Shown one piece after another: positions 46,301 through 54,655 of a stretch of 64,000 bases of DNA. The notes under the pieces are model-generated. The model was given only the letters and a program-made list of their open reading frames with translations. It did no database searches and was not told the origin of the DNA. Positions within the stretch are counted from its first letter, which is position 1. The number at the start of each line of letters is the position of its first letter. Source of the DNA: Lota lota (taxonomy: Eukaryota; Chordata; Actinopteri; Gadiformes; Lotidae); assembly GCA_026745465.1 (NCBI GenBank), contig JACYXH010000815.1, positions 1 to 64,000 of the forward strand, read 5' to 3'. The position numbers were made by a program, and so were the translations under genes.

Positions 46301-49300
46301 TGGGTGTGCATGAGGTTTATCAGGCATCACACACAGTAATACATTAGGGCTGCCACTAACATAATATTCTGATTATGTGATAGATTCATATATTAATCGA
46401 AACGAAAAAGTATAACCATGTTCATCAGAAAATGCATGGAATTGAGTTAGATGGCTTTGCCTTGTCCTACTCTACTGTTGTAGAGCTAGTGGGATACACT
46501 TCTAAACAGTGAATTTAAATCTATTGGGATTCCCGACAGCTTCGCTTGGAAGCCCATCACTGTAATCGGGAGCGTAAATATCTGTTGAATATCCAATGTC
46601 TTTCTAACCAAAAAAAGAATAAAAAAACAAAGAAAGAAAGCAGCTCAGCACATGCACGCTATACGACAGGAAAACAATAGTAAAGTGGGTTTCAAGTTAA
46701 AAAATAAAGGCTCTGTGTGACCGGCCCACTGTGTTTTTTGCCTTTTCTGGTGGTCCTCCTTCCTGAGTAGCACCTGTATGCCTTCTTTCCAGGTGTTTGC
46801 ACATTGTAGTAGTGCAGCTGTGAGATTTCATAGACATTTTGCACAGGGAACAAACGGACGTGTTGTTGTCGGCTCATTTAAAGTAATTTCTGTACTTTTG
46901 AAGCTTTTGGTCTGGGGAAACGTTTACACGCAACCCCTTTTGTAGCACATTCGGGTGCAGCAGCAAGTTGTTTTGGTTTATCTGTAGGTGTTTACAGGGA
47001 GCGACTGACCTTAACGCAGCAATTACCTAATGATATTGAAGTAACACATTTAGGATAACGGATTTCATTTAACAAATTGCGTCGTAGAAATCAAAAAATA
47101 TATATAAAATAAAGAAAACCAATTTTCAGCACCGCGGTCATTGATGAAGTCATTAAAGAGCACGATTTTGAAACTAAACTACCAAAAAAAACATCCCCCC
47201 CTCTCTGCTCCCTCCTTTGCTACGTTTCTCCGCCATTGAGTATTGAATTTCATGCACATGTGATTGACGGTCTTTTACCCAATCAGGAAAGAGATGGCCT
47301 GATTGGTCAGAACTGAGCTGTGAGCGATATATGGCTGAGTTGAGTCATTCAGAGTATGAGTGTGTATTAGTGTGTATTTTAGAGTGTTACCTGGTATGAG
47401 TTTCCTGCGGGTCATTGCTGCAGCCTTGCGGGACTCGTACTCTACGAAGGCGAAGCCTCTGTTCCTGTTTTTATCAGTAGCACTGGGATACACTATGACA
47501 TCCACAACTCCCTCTGTTACCTGCCCAAACACACACACAGTATAATCTGTAGACTACAGTGGGGTGGGACTGTATTAATGACATTACATTTATGTAGCTG
47601 ACACTTTTGTCCAAAGCGACTTACAATTGTGCAAAAGTGCATTCAGCAACGAAGATATAACCCAAAAAGGGCAAGAAACATTTGAGTACATAGAATTCAT
47701 AAAATAAGCAAAGCAATAGGCTCTGTGCACCAGCGTAGTGACCAACTTCCGCTGTAGCCAGAAGACGGCATATCAGTTTCCGGTTTACCAGCGTCGCCCA
47801 AAATGTTAGTTTTTAGTAGATGTTTACAAGACCTGCCTAAAATAAGTATCAGTGATGTCCATCGAGTCGTTGATGCCTGGTCCCCTGCTCCAACAAGCAA
47901 GCGCAACAAGGGATTCAAACTCTACGTATCGAGTTATCTGCACAACTACGAGGGTAAGTAGTTTAATGCGGTGTACCGGCCGGCTAGCGGCTAAGCTAGC
48001 TAGCTAGGTAGCGACGTGTTCATTTTTTAGTGTAGTATAGAAGCTTGTTTTTCTTAATTTTAAACGCAAACTGTCTGTTTTTTTGTATTATCATTTGTAT
48101 TTTCTGCCCCTCTCAGTTTCTAATAAAGATCAGGACACAGGGGAAGTCGTGGTCAGGGCATTGTGCTACAGGTCCATGAGGAAAGCTGAGAAACCTCACA
48201 GTTTGAGTGTATGGTGAAGTTAGGATTGATAAGTACAAGAACAAGTTCAGGTTCAGCCAACACTTATAAGCTTGTTACTTTAATAACCCGGTGTTCCTAA
48301 TATTCCTGGGGATTTAGCTAAGGTAATTTTTCATTTAATATAACTAAAATAATTTAAAATAAATCGAATGAAAACTTCATTAGACAGTAAGCAGGTAAGT
48401 TTACCTAGCCAATCCCCTCCGGGTTAAATGCGTTCTTATTCAAGTTTTCCTCAATTCAGTCATTCGTTTAAGATGCAATCTTGTGTTTAAGGTATTACGC
48501 TATCATGTTTCAAAGAAAAACGATTGTGGGTGCATTTGGCATATTATACAACATACTCTAATCCAACGTACAGAAATACATGACATTTGGTCTGTGATTA
48601 TAGAATATAAGATATAGAAAATATTGTAAAAACAAGATTGTGTCCTAAAACAATGGTTAAACAGTGACCAAGCTAAGATAAATAAGTATTTACTATGACA
48701 TTTTACTTATGCAGGTGGTACTGAAAGATTCCAGTCCGGTGGAGCTGTTACATCACAGCTGCACATGTGTTGCTGGAGCAGCATTATGCAACCACTGTGT
48801 CGCTTTGCTGTTCCAGTCAGCACATTACTCTCAACTGAATGTGCCAGTGGTCCCTCCTGTGTTAAGCTGTACTGAAGGAGAACAGCAGTGGCACAAGCCC
48901 AGAACTTTGGTATGTTTGGACTGTAGTTACAGAGTTGTTGTATATATTTTCTAACTCTATTTTATCTCAAACTGTATAATTGCATAACTTGACAGGGCAT
49001 AAAACCGGGCCCTGTGGATAAGATGGCTGTGCTTTCCGCTAAACCAAAGTGTAGAGCAACAACAGATCGTGTAAGGTAAAACCTGAATATTGTAAATGTA
49101 TTACAATATGGTGCATGTTTGAATTAAAATACCTGTGTGGATATGCTACTTTCCATTCATGTAAGTTTTATGTTTCACTCAGGAGCACACTCTACAAAGG
49201 CCTCAGTGGGTGTAACATTTTAGCCGAAGCTAATTCTCAATGTCAGTCCCTAGTAATGCTTCAGGAGTGAGATAAAAATCCAATATTCTATGCGGTGTTT

Positions 49301-52300
49301 TGTAATTTTCACTTTTAATGGCATGTTTTTATGATGTTCATGTTTTTATGAAAAATGTTAGTAAGTTTGTGCATTTATTATAATAATAATAAAATGTTTT
49401 GGGTGTTGTGAGCACCAAGAAAAAGACCAGCCATTTATTACCATTGTACTCAAGAGGAGGCAGACTTCTGTAGCACTACAGATAAGAGGGAATTTTTGGG
49501 GGTGAACTGCCCCTTTTAACAACTGTAAAGAACTAACTATGGCATGCCTGTGATTGAATTTGTTGCACCTTCAAGTTGTCATGAAAAATAAACAGTCAAG
49601 ACTTGGCAATTTACAAAATGATAATTTTATGTTTAACAGAACAATATAGTTATCAATAGGGCTGCACAATTAATCGCTATTGTATCAAAACCGCAACATG
49701 AACTAGCACAATATCCAAATCACAGGGGGGTGCGCAATATTTGGTAAAGGCAAAATATGTGTCAAACCATTCTGAATGAAGTATTGGTACAGATCATTGC
49801 AAAAATCACACTATAATCATTTAAATTGAAACTGAAATCAAACTTCATATCTCCATTTCTTGACGAGAGGTCCATTCTGGTAATTTGAGAGGAGACAAGC
49901 GACAGTGAAGAGTTGGTTTATGCTCCCTGCAATGGAGAGAGGGATAGTGCTATCAAAGAGTTTATTTTCTTTAACTCTTCTGATCATCCTCTCAACATGC
50001 ACCCTCAAACGGGCAATTGACTGCGTCTTCAGAACATCCACCTCTGACATTTGGGCCCTCTTGGAGAGGAAGGCAGGACGATGAACAGTCCCAGGTACAA
50101 GGTCATCCACCAAGAATCCCTTGTCAACCATGATGGCCATGTCAGGCTTCAAGAGTGGTGTAATCCCTGACTGACGAAACACCTCCTTGTCACTCATGGA
50201 ACCCTCAAAGAGTGCTGATACAAAAGTCAGGGCTCCGTGAGGGGACATGCCCACCATGGCCTTAAAGGTGCAGTGGGACTTGTAGTTGGAGAAAACTTCG
50301 CTCTGAAGGAGCATGGATGAAGGCGTTTGACAACGTAGCTCTGTACAGTCGAGGACTACTTGTGTGTCACTGTAGCTGCCATCAAAGTCGTGCGGAAGAT
50401 GGGCCTTCACAGCTGCGGGAGACATCCATATACAGACTGAGCCCAGTAAGCTATAGAGGAAGTTGGCCCAGGTCACAATGATTCGGCTGACTGTTGCTCG
50501 GTGGATGTTAAATCTATGACCCAACTCCCTCTGGGTACAGCCAGTGGACAGGTATGTCAGGAAGAGGAAGAGCTCATCTATTGGCAGCAGTTTCTGGGGG
50601 GGAGAAGTGTTTAATGAGTGATAGTTCAAAGAACACATTTTTAATGCTTAGGCATCGGTTTTGGGGGAGATTGCGTACTTACAGTTGGTCTGGTTAAAGG
50701 GCTTTCCGTTGTTGTGCTAGTGGCGTATGTTTTCTTTGCTCTGGTGACCCTAACTATTTTGGCTGTTGCTGCCTCGATCAGGTTCCAGAACGCCATCAGA
50801 TGCTCGTATGAGGCGAATCTAAAATAAAGTATTACAATTGAAATTAGTTGTCTTGTCATACGAGGTCAATAATAGTATTAAGAAGAAAGAGGAAATAATT
50901 ACATAACATAACGCAATCAGTTTTGAAAATATGTTGATATAATAACTATCTTACCTGGTGTAAAATCTGATGTCTTCAGGAGACGAAGCGAACCGTTTTA
51001 GTCCAAAGCAGTTGTTAAGATGATACGTTTGGAGCTGCTCTCTTAACGCCTCGAGTTCCCTCAACATATCTTCATACTGCTCCCGGTCCAAACATACGGT
51101 ACCGCTGGCCCCATAGTCGTGGTCCACGACCATCGGGACCATGACGGGTTGCTCGATATCCTCCTCAGGATCCGACGGATCAGGTTCCGGACTTGGTGGT
51201 CGAGATCGGCGCTATCAAACACCGGCCCGTGACTTCTTCATATAATTATTCCACTCAAATAATGAAGGAACAGAGCCTGCCGCTAAAACCCGTCTACCTT
51301 TAGCTGTAGTGAGGATTTCATGGTCTTGGAAATGTCGGCTGCATACCTTGGTGTGGGGGGTCACCGAAAATTCCACCCTCATTATTTTGTGGAGCCATCG
51401 CGAACGGAGACCGCTGTCTTTCGGGAAGCGGTGGAAGCTCAAATGGCTATTATAACGACCTGAAGCCGAGCAAAGTGGCACACAACAGTGCTCTTTAGAC
51501 CCACCCACAGTACCTTGAAACTTAAATGAGTCACGTACATTATATTTCTTCTTTTTCCGTACAACAGCATCACTCATCTTGTTGTGAGTTTAGGTGTTTA
51601 CTAATGCGGATGAGAACAGGAAGTAAACCGGAAACTGCAATGCCGACTTCTAGACAAAAGCGGAAGTTGTCACTACGCTGGTGCACAGAGCCCATTGCTT
51701 TTAAGTGCTACAATATAATACCAAGTATTGGACCGTGTTGAGCCTGCAGTGTGGCTTTGACAATTCAAGTATTCTCAACAGATCAAAGAGTGCGTGAGTG
51801 CATGAGTGAGTGAGTGAGTGAGTGCGCGCGTGTGCGTGTGTGTGCGCATGTACTGTGTACCTTCTTCATCTCCTCCATTATCTCCTCTTTCTTCTTGTCT
51901 TTGGGCAGGGAGCCCACAAAGAGACGGCAGTTGTCCAGACTCACACACACTCCGATGTACTTCCCCGGTCGGATCTCATAGTTATCCAGCATGTGGATGG
52001 CCTTCTGCGCCATCTCTCTGAGGAGAGAAGAGAGTATATAGCGGAGAGGGGAAGAGGTGGATAGAGAGAAGAGAGCGGGAGGAGGAGGGAGAGCAGGAGA
52101 GGGGAAAGGAGAGAGTAGGAAAGTAGAGGAGAGATAGAGGAGAGAGGAGGGAGAAAAAGGAGCAGGGAGAAAAAGGAGCAGGGAGAGGAGAGGAAGAAGG
52201 GAGGAGATGGGAGAGTGAGAGGAGAGGGTAGAAGAGCAGAGAGGGGTGTGGCGGGGGTAGAAGAAGAAAGCAAAGAGTAGAAGAGGGTGGGAAGAGAAGG

Positions 52301-53039
52301 TTAAGGGGAGAGGAGAGGAGATTGAGGAGAAAGAGGAGAGGGAGGAGAGGGCATAAGTGCAGATGACAGAATTTGAGATGAGAAGAGGTCCCTACCACTC
52401 TCTCTCTCTCTCTCTGGTGCTGAACTCTACCTCTCTCTCTGTCTCTAACCTGTTGGTGTACATAACGAAGGCATAGCCACGGTTCTCTCCGCTGAACTCC
52501 ATCATAAGTCTGAATGTGTAGATGTAGCCAGCCCTCTCGAACACGGGCACCAGCTCGTCCTCATACATGTCCCTGGGAATCTTCCCCACGAACACCTCAC
52601 AGCCCCTGGGTGGGGGCGGGCCCTCCCAGCCTAACAACCAATCACGATAATGCTCTGTTAAATGGGGGGGGGGGGGGGGGGGGGGGGCAGCTCGATCAAA
52701 TGACTGGTTAGCTTACTTATCACAGCTTTAATTTAAGTTAATAAACACACACCATTACAGCATTACACATACTCACACTCATTACAGTAGTACAAATTCT
52801 CACACACTTATTACAGCAGTACACACATGTCTATACTGTATACAAATGTTACATACAGCTGGATATATATAGATCTATACCTGGGGGTGGACCGTACTTC
52901 CGCTGGCCGTTCTCCTGCATCATGCTGTACCCGGTCTTCTTCATGAGTTCGAGGAGCGCGGCTTCGTTGGGCTCCGCCTGGTTGGCATCACCTAGCAACC
53001 GGCCATCCATTCCACAGTCCCGCTCCATTATCGCGATTT
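19399..53039 (-). CDS. rbm46: rbm46, RNA-binding motif protein 46, with quadruplicated exons 1-4
   Basis: RBM46 is a germ-cell RNA-binding protein with three RRMs and a C-terminal dsRNA-binding-like domain, needed for meiotic entry and progression in vertebrates. The exons encode, in order, the [24 protein letters not shown] head, RRM1 ([17 protein letters not shown]), RRM2 ([31 protein letters not shown]), the [16 protein letters not shown] linker, RRM3 ([24 protein letters not shown]) and the [18 protein letters not shown]-terminus. [17 protein letters not shown] and VSLDNCRLF favour RBM46 over RBM47 and A1CF. Exons 1-4 occur four times and exons 5-8 once. The final exon beyond 19399 is not identified. 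Splicing of the array is unknown: transcripts may use one block or several. Confidence 0.92.
19502..19556. repeat. CA microsatellite
   Basis: About 23 CA units in the rbm46 intron, ending in the exon 8 acceptor. Confidence 0.95.
19545..19990. repeat. 78-bp minisatellite containing the rbm46 exon 7 end and splice donor
   Basis: TATATTAGCAGTATCTTGGG recurs at 19591, 19669, 19747, 19825, 19903 and 19981, exactly 78 bp apart. The 19981 copy is the true 3' end of exon 7. On the minus strand each copy repeats the exon end (ILLIYK) and its GTTAAT donor. The array stays open in frame because 78 is a multiple of 3. Confidence 0.95.
19977..20176 (-). CDS. rbm46: rbm46 exon 7
   Basis: Acceptor CCCCCCAG; 200 bp; enters with 2 nt of a codon and leaves in phase 0. 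It encodes [13 protein letters not shown] and [16 protein letters not shown], collinear with the RBM46 region before the dsRNA-binding-like domain (PFYPGTKLTPI, NNWAPPEYYLYST). It ends at ATATACAAG/GTTAAT. Five further copies of this exon end and donor follow in the downstream minisatellite. Confidence 0.85.
20740..21035. repeat. GGCAGGCG and GGAACA-type minisatellite
   Basis: Short tandem motifs AGGCAGGCGGGT then AGGAACAGGAACGGGAGC, degenerate, inside rbm46 intron 6. Confidence 0.8.
23780..23905 (-). mobile_element. tRNA-derived SINE, second copy
   Basis: The minus-strand head has A box TAGTCTAGTCGTTAGGGT and a B-box-like GGTTCTGGGTTTGTTCC. The body is shared with the copy at 10042-10225. 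Confidence 0.65.
23943..24393 (-). CDS. rbm46: rbm46 exon 6 (RRM3 and Gly-rich linker)
   Basis: Acceptor TGTCCAG; enters in phase 0 at [11 protein letters not shown] and covers RRM3: RNP2-like LMLS, RNP1-like [14 protein letters not shown], and a beta-4 ending VSLAKP. A glycine-rich linker follows, then [20 protein letters not shown]. The 451-bp exon leaves in phase 1 at GGAGGAG/GTGAGG, which matches the phase of exon 7. The end falls in a GGA repeat, so its exact number of glycines may vary. The linker is richer in glycine than in mammalian RBM46. Confidence 0.88.
24394..25634. other. rbm46 intron 5
   Basis: No exon seen. Contains a minisatellite of roughly 45-50 bp at about 24860-25075 (motif GGTAGAGCAAGGCAGGGACA) and a GT microsatellite at 25353-25395. 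Confidence 0.8.
25635..25732 (-). CDS. rbm46: rbm46 exon 5
   Basis: A 98-bp exon between acceptor TCCCAG and donor GTACGT. It completes the codon split with exon 4 and encodes [20 protein letters not shown] then [11 protein letters not shown], the end of RRM2 and the conserved inter-RRM linker of the RBM46/RBM47/A1CF family. It exists once, downstream of all four exon 1-4 blocks. Confidence 0.9.
27888..29586 (-). CDS. rbm46: rbm46 exon block A (exons 1-4)
   Basis: Exon 1: 29428-29586 (ATG at 29573-29575, preceded by acceptor TTTTCGCAG and 11 nt). Exon 2: 28980-29160, RRM1 front. Exon 3: 28384-28540, RRM1 end and RRM2 start. Exon 4: 27888-28017, RRM2. All have GT/AG junctions and compatible phases. 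Block A keeps residues conserved across the family in exon 4 ([14 protein letters not shown]), unlike blocks B-D, and differs in exon 1 (GMNGRLL). It lies next to exon 5 and gives a complete reading frame with exons 5-8, so it is the likeliest part of a normal transcript. Confidence 0.9.
28083..28250. repeat. fish interspersed repeat fragment
   Basis: Contains AGCTGACGCTTTTGTCCAAA and GCGACTTACAATTGTGC, typical of a widespread teleost repeat. It is the pre-insertion site of the ISL2EU-like element. Equivalents occur at about 31936, 39748 and 47582. Confidence 0.6.
31746..37397 (-). CDS. rbm46: rbm46 exon block B (exons 1-4)
   Basis: Exon 1: 37239-37397 (ATG at 37384-37386). Exon 2: 36809-36989. 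Exon 3: 36215-36371. Exon 4: 31746-31875, beyond the transposon. Lengths (159, 181, 157, 130) and phases equal those of block A. Exon 4 has [14 protein letters not shown], replacing a His and an Ala that are conserved in vertebrate RBM46. A poly-G run at 37023-37045 lies 34 bp from the exon 2 acceptor. Whether the block is expressed is unknown. Confidence 0.85.
32158..33624 (+). CDS. SWIM zinc-finger protein of the ISL2EU-like element, apparently truncated (copy B)
   Basis: Exon-like segments: 32158-32308 ([22 protein letters not shown], donor GTAAGT), 32471-about 32567 ([11 protein letters not shown]), 33069-about 33262 (SWIM finger [17 protein letters not shown], then QQWHKPRT), about 33351-33430, and 33538-33624 (LYKGLSG, then stop). 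This is the N-terminal part of the SWIM plus YqaJ-type proteins found in ISL2EU elements. The YqaJ nuclease domain that should follow is not seen, and the exon 2-3 phase does not fit simply, so the gene is probably truncated or needs an unrecognised exon. Confidence 0.55.
34116..35930 (-). CDS. THAP-DDE transposase of the ISL2EU-like element (copy B)
   Basis: Exon-like parts on the minus strand: THAP DNA-binding domain 35568-35930 ([29 protein letters not shown]), a segment with a coiled coil 35308-35565 ending RFYTR/GTAAGA, a helical part 35036-35171 ([20 protein letters not shown]), and the catalytic part 34116-34946. The DDE residues are the Asp in VVLDCTEL, the Asp in MVDKGF and the Glu in [10 protein letters not shown]. 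Two stop codons (TGATAG) separate the THAP frame from the next segment in all copies, so that junction is either spliced or broken. In this copy one T is missing near 34212 relative to C and D, which changes the C-terminus. Confidence 0.72.
39558..45224 (-). CDS. rbm46: rbm46 exon block C (exons 1-4)
   Basis: Exon 1: 45066-45224 (ATG at 45211-45213). Exon 2: 44614-44794. Exon 3: 44025-44181. Exon 4: 39558-39687. Lengths, splice sites and frame are intact, and exon 4 carries the same His-to-Arg and Ala-to-Thr changes as B. Poly-G run 44828-44850. Confidence 0.85.
39970..41434 (+). CDS. SWIM zinc-finger protein, copy C
   Basis: Same segments as copy B (SWIM exon from 40881). Differs at single bases. 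YqaJ domain absent as in copy B. Confidence 0.5.
42002..43741 (-). CDS. THAP-DDE transposase, copy C
   Basis: THAP 43379-43741, middle exons 42847-42982 and about 43119-43376, catalytic exon 42002-42757 ending KKWRYEV. DDE residues are present. The last exon is longer in frame than expected from copy B's altered tail, so C and D show the original C-terminus. Confidence 0.72.
47391..53039 (-). CDS. rbm46: rbm46 exon block D (exons 1-4)
   Basis: Exon 1: 52881-53039 (ATG at 53026-53028). Exon 2: 52450-52630. Exon 3: 51861-52017. Exon 4: 47391-47520. Frame and splice sites are intact. Being nearest the unique upstream sequence, this block is the first one transcribed from the ancestral promoter. 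An acceptor before the start codon implies a separate non-coding first exon upstream, not located. Confidence 0.85.
47803..49270 (+). CDS. SWIM zinc-finger protein, copy D
   Basis: Same structure as copies B and C, SWIM exon from 48715. Confidence 0.5.
49838..51577 (-). CDS. THAP-DDE transposase, copy D
   Basis: THAP 51215-51577, catalytic exon 49838-50593. Same sequence as copy C at the protein level in the parts compared. Confidence 0.72.
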
Positions 53040-53171
53040 CTGCGAAAATGGCATAAAGTTAAGTTCACTTTAAAGTTGAGTAAAATACTAACCAAAACTA
53101 ACCAAAACCAAGAACTCGTTATGACTGAAAGAACCGTATACATATGCAATATTGTGCTGTTAAGATATTAA

Positions 53172-53627
53172 AATGCTAATGTATGAAAACAGAAATAATT
53201 ACAACGTGCGGGAAATTATCGCAGTGAGCTAACGTTAGCTACGCTCGCTAATAAGCTAGCACGCATATCGGGCAAGTTTTCCAACGTCTTTATTCTAGAG
53301 AACACGTTATTACATCCACCAGGTGTCTCACCACAAAGCGTTTACCGACTGTCTCTTGGGTGGAAGTGAGTCGCCTCCCGAATGTAGCGGCTTATTCATT
53401 AATAAACGAACGCAAGTACAAACAAAATGTAATATTCATAGGTGTCAACATACTGAATTGTGATTGGATGCATTATACTGTGCTATGATTGGTTAAGACC
53501 ACCCAGGTGGTGAGGTCATTCGCAAAGGATCATGGCCAGGAACACATGGACATGCAGTTACAGCTAGCTAATAAAGAGCTACGTTTATAAATATCCTGTC
53601 GTCCTGCATTTTACTATTGCACGCGGC
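53172..53627. promoter_or_regulatory. rbm46: probable rbm46 upstream region
   Basis: Unique sequence between the last exon block and a gypsy fragment. It should hold the rbm46 promoter and non-coding first exon on the minus strand, by position only; no core element was identified. Confidence 0.3.
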
Positions 53628-54173
53628 TGGGGATGCACAAAACCCGGACAACAGCCCTGCACCCTCAGAGCGATGGACTTGTTGAGAGGTTCAACCGAAC
53701 CCTCGCACAACAGCTCGCTATCCTCTCAGCTGAACACCAACGTGACTGGGACACCCACATTCCACCTGTGTTGATGGCCTACAGGTCAGCGGTACAGGAC
53801 TCCACATCCTGCACACCAGCCCTGCTCATGTTTGGGCGGGAGCTGCGAACGCCAGCCGAGATGGCATTTGGCAGACCCCCCCGACACCCCTGCCGTGGCC
53901 CCTGGGAGAGAGTATGCCAGGAGGCTCCAGGACCGCCTGGAGTCTGCACACGCCTTCGCACGGGATCAGCTGGAGAGGGCTGGCATCAGACAGAAGAGGA
54001 ATTATGATGTGAAGTCCAAGGGGCGGGACTTTCGGGCTGGGGAGCTGGTGTGGGTGTACAGCCCCCGCAGGAAGAAGGGACGGTGCCCTAAGTTGGACTG
54101 CCACTGGGTGGGCCCCTGTAATGGTGGTAGAAAGGATGGGGGAGGTGGTTTACCGAGTGCAACTGCCACCTAG
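53628..54173 (+). pseudogene. Ty3/gypsy integrase C-terminal fragment, frameshifted
   Basis: The end of an integrase core is readable: HPQSDGLVERFNRTL, AYRSAVQDSTSCTPALL, FGRELRTPAEMAFGRP. The frame shifts near 53880, continues as ARRLQDRLESAHAFARDQ and ELVWVYSPRRKKG, and shifts again near 54120 into GEVVYRVQLPPRGRKVALH and DRLAPY. The 5' part of the element is missing. The order (integrase at the 3' end next to the LTR) is the standard gypsy order, unlike the two Gmr1-like elements. Confidence 0.8.
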
Positions 54174-54432
54174 AGGCAGAAAAGTGGCACTGCACAGGGA
54201 CAGGCTTGCCCCTTACAGGGGTGGGGCTTCCCTCGCACCGGACTCCGAGCCCCCTTCCCCTGCCCCCCCCCGCAGCCCCCTGCTGCCACACCAGAGAGGA
54301 ACCCGACCTCTCCAGACAGTTCGGCCGCTCCACAGCTGGGGTGGCGGCCGCGGAGGCGTAGGCGGGCTCCCCGCCGGTTTGATGACTTTGTTTGCCCCCT
54401 CGGGGTCGAGGGACTTTCTCGGGGGGGTGCAG

Positions 54433-54655
54433 TGTAACGGTTCTGAGTTGCATGTTTGTCTGCATTGTGTTGATGTTCTGATTGGGTGTTCAGGAGAAGG
54501 GGGCGGGCCTTAAAGTTGGATATCCGTGTTACAGATTGGGAATGTTCATGTTCGTTGTGTTATAGCGTTCGACAACGTGTGTCCGCGATTAATAAAAGAG
54601 AGTTCATCAAAACAACCTGTGTGGTGCTTGGACGCATATAAACAGGGTTGCTACA
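54433..54655 (+). repeat. 3' LTR of the gypsy fragment
   Basis: 223 bp from TGTAACGG to GCTACA, preceded by a G-rich polypurine stretch, with AATAAA at 54591-54596. No second LTR is present, so the element is 5'-truncated. Confidence 0.7.

Larger units (their letters stand above)
47718..51693. mobile_element. ISL2EU-like DNA transposon, copy in unit D
   Basis: 3976 bp, same site, same AT flanks; shares the one-base deletion in the terminal repeat with copy C. Confidence 0.88.
45369..53171 (-). repeat. rbm46 tandem unit D (with transposon), promoter-proximal
   Basis: 7.80-kb unit. The high-coordinate edge (AAGATATTAA at 53162-53171) joins non-repeated sequence, presumably the ancestral 5' side of rbm46. 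Many one-base indels lie in 45600-46900. Confidence 0.93.

Noticed and set aside
19399-53039. Assignment of the RRM gene to rbm47 or a1cf
   Set aside because: The head of RRM1 ([18 protein letters not shown] with VFERAG), VSLDNCRLF and the C-terminal [17 protein letters not shown] fit RBM46 best; a1cf and rbm47 differ at these sites.
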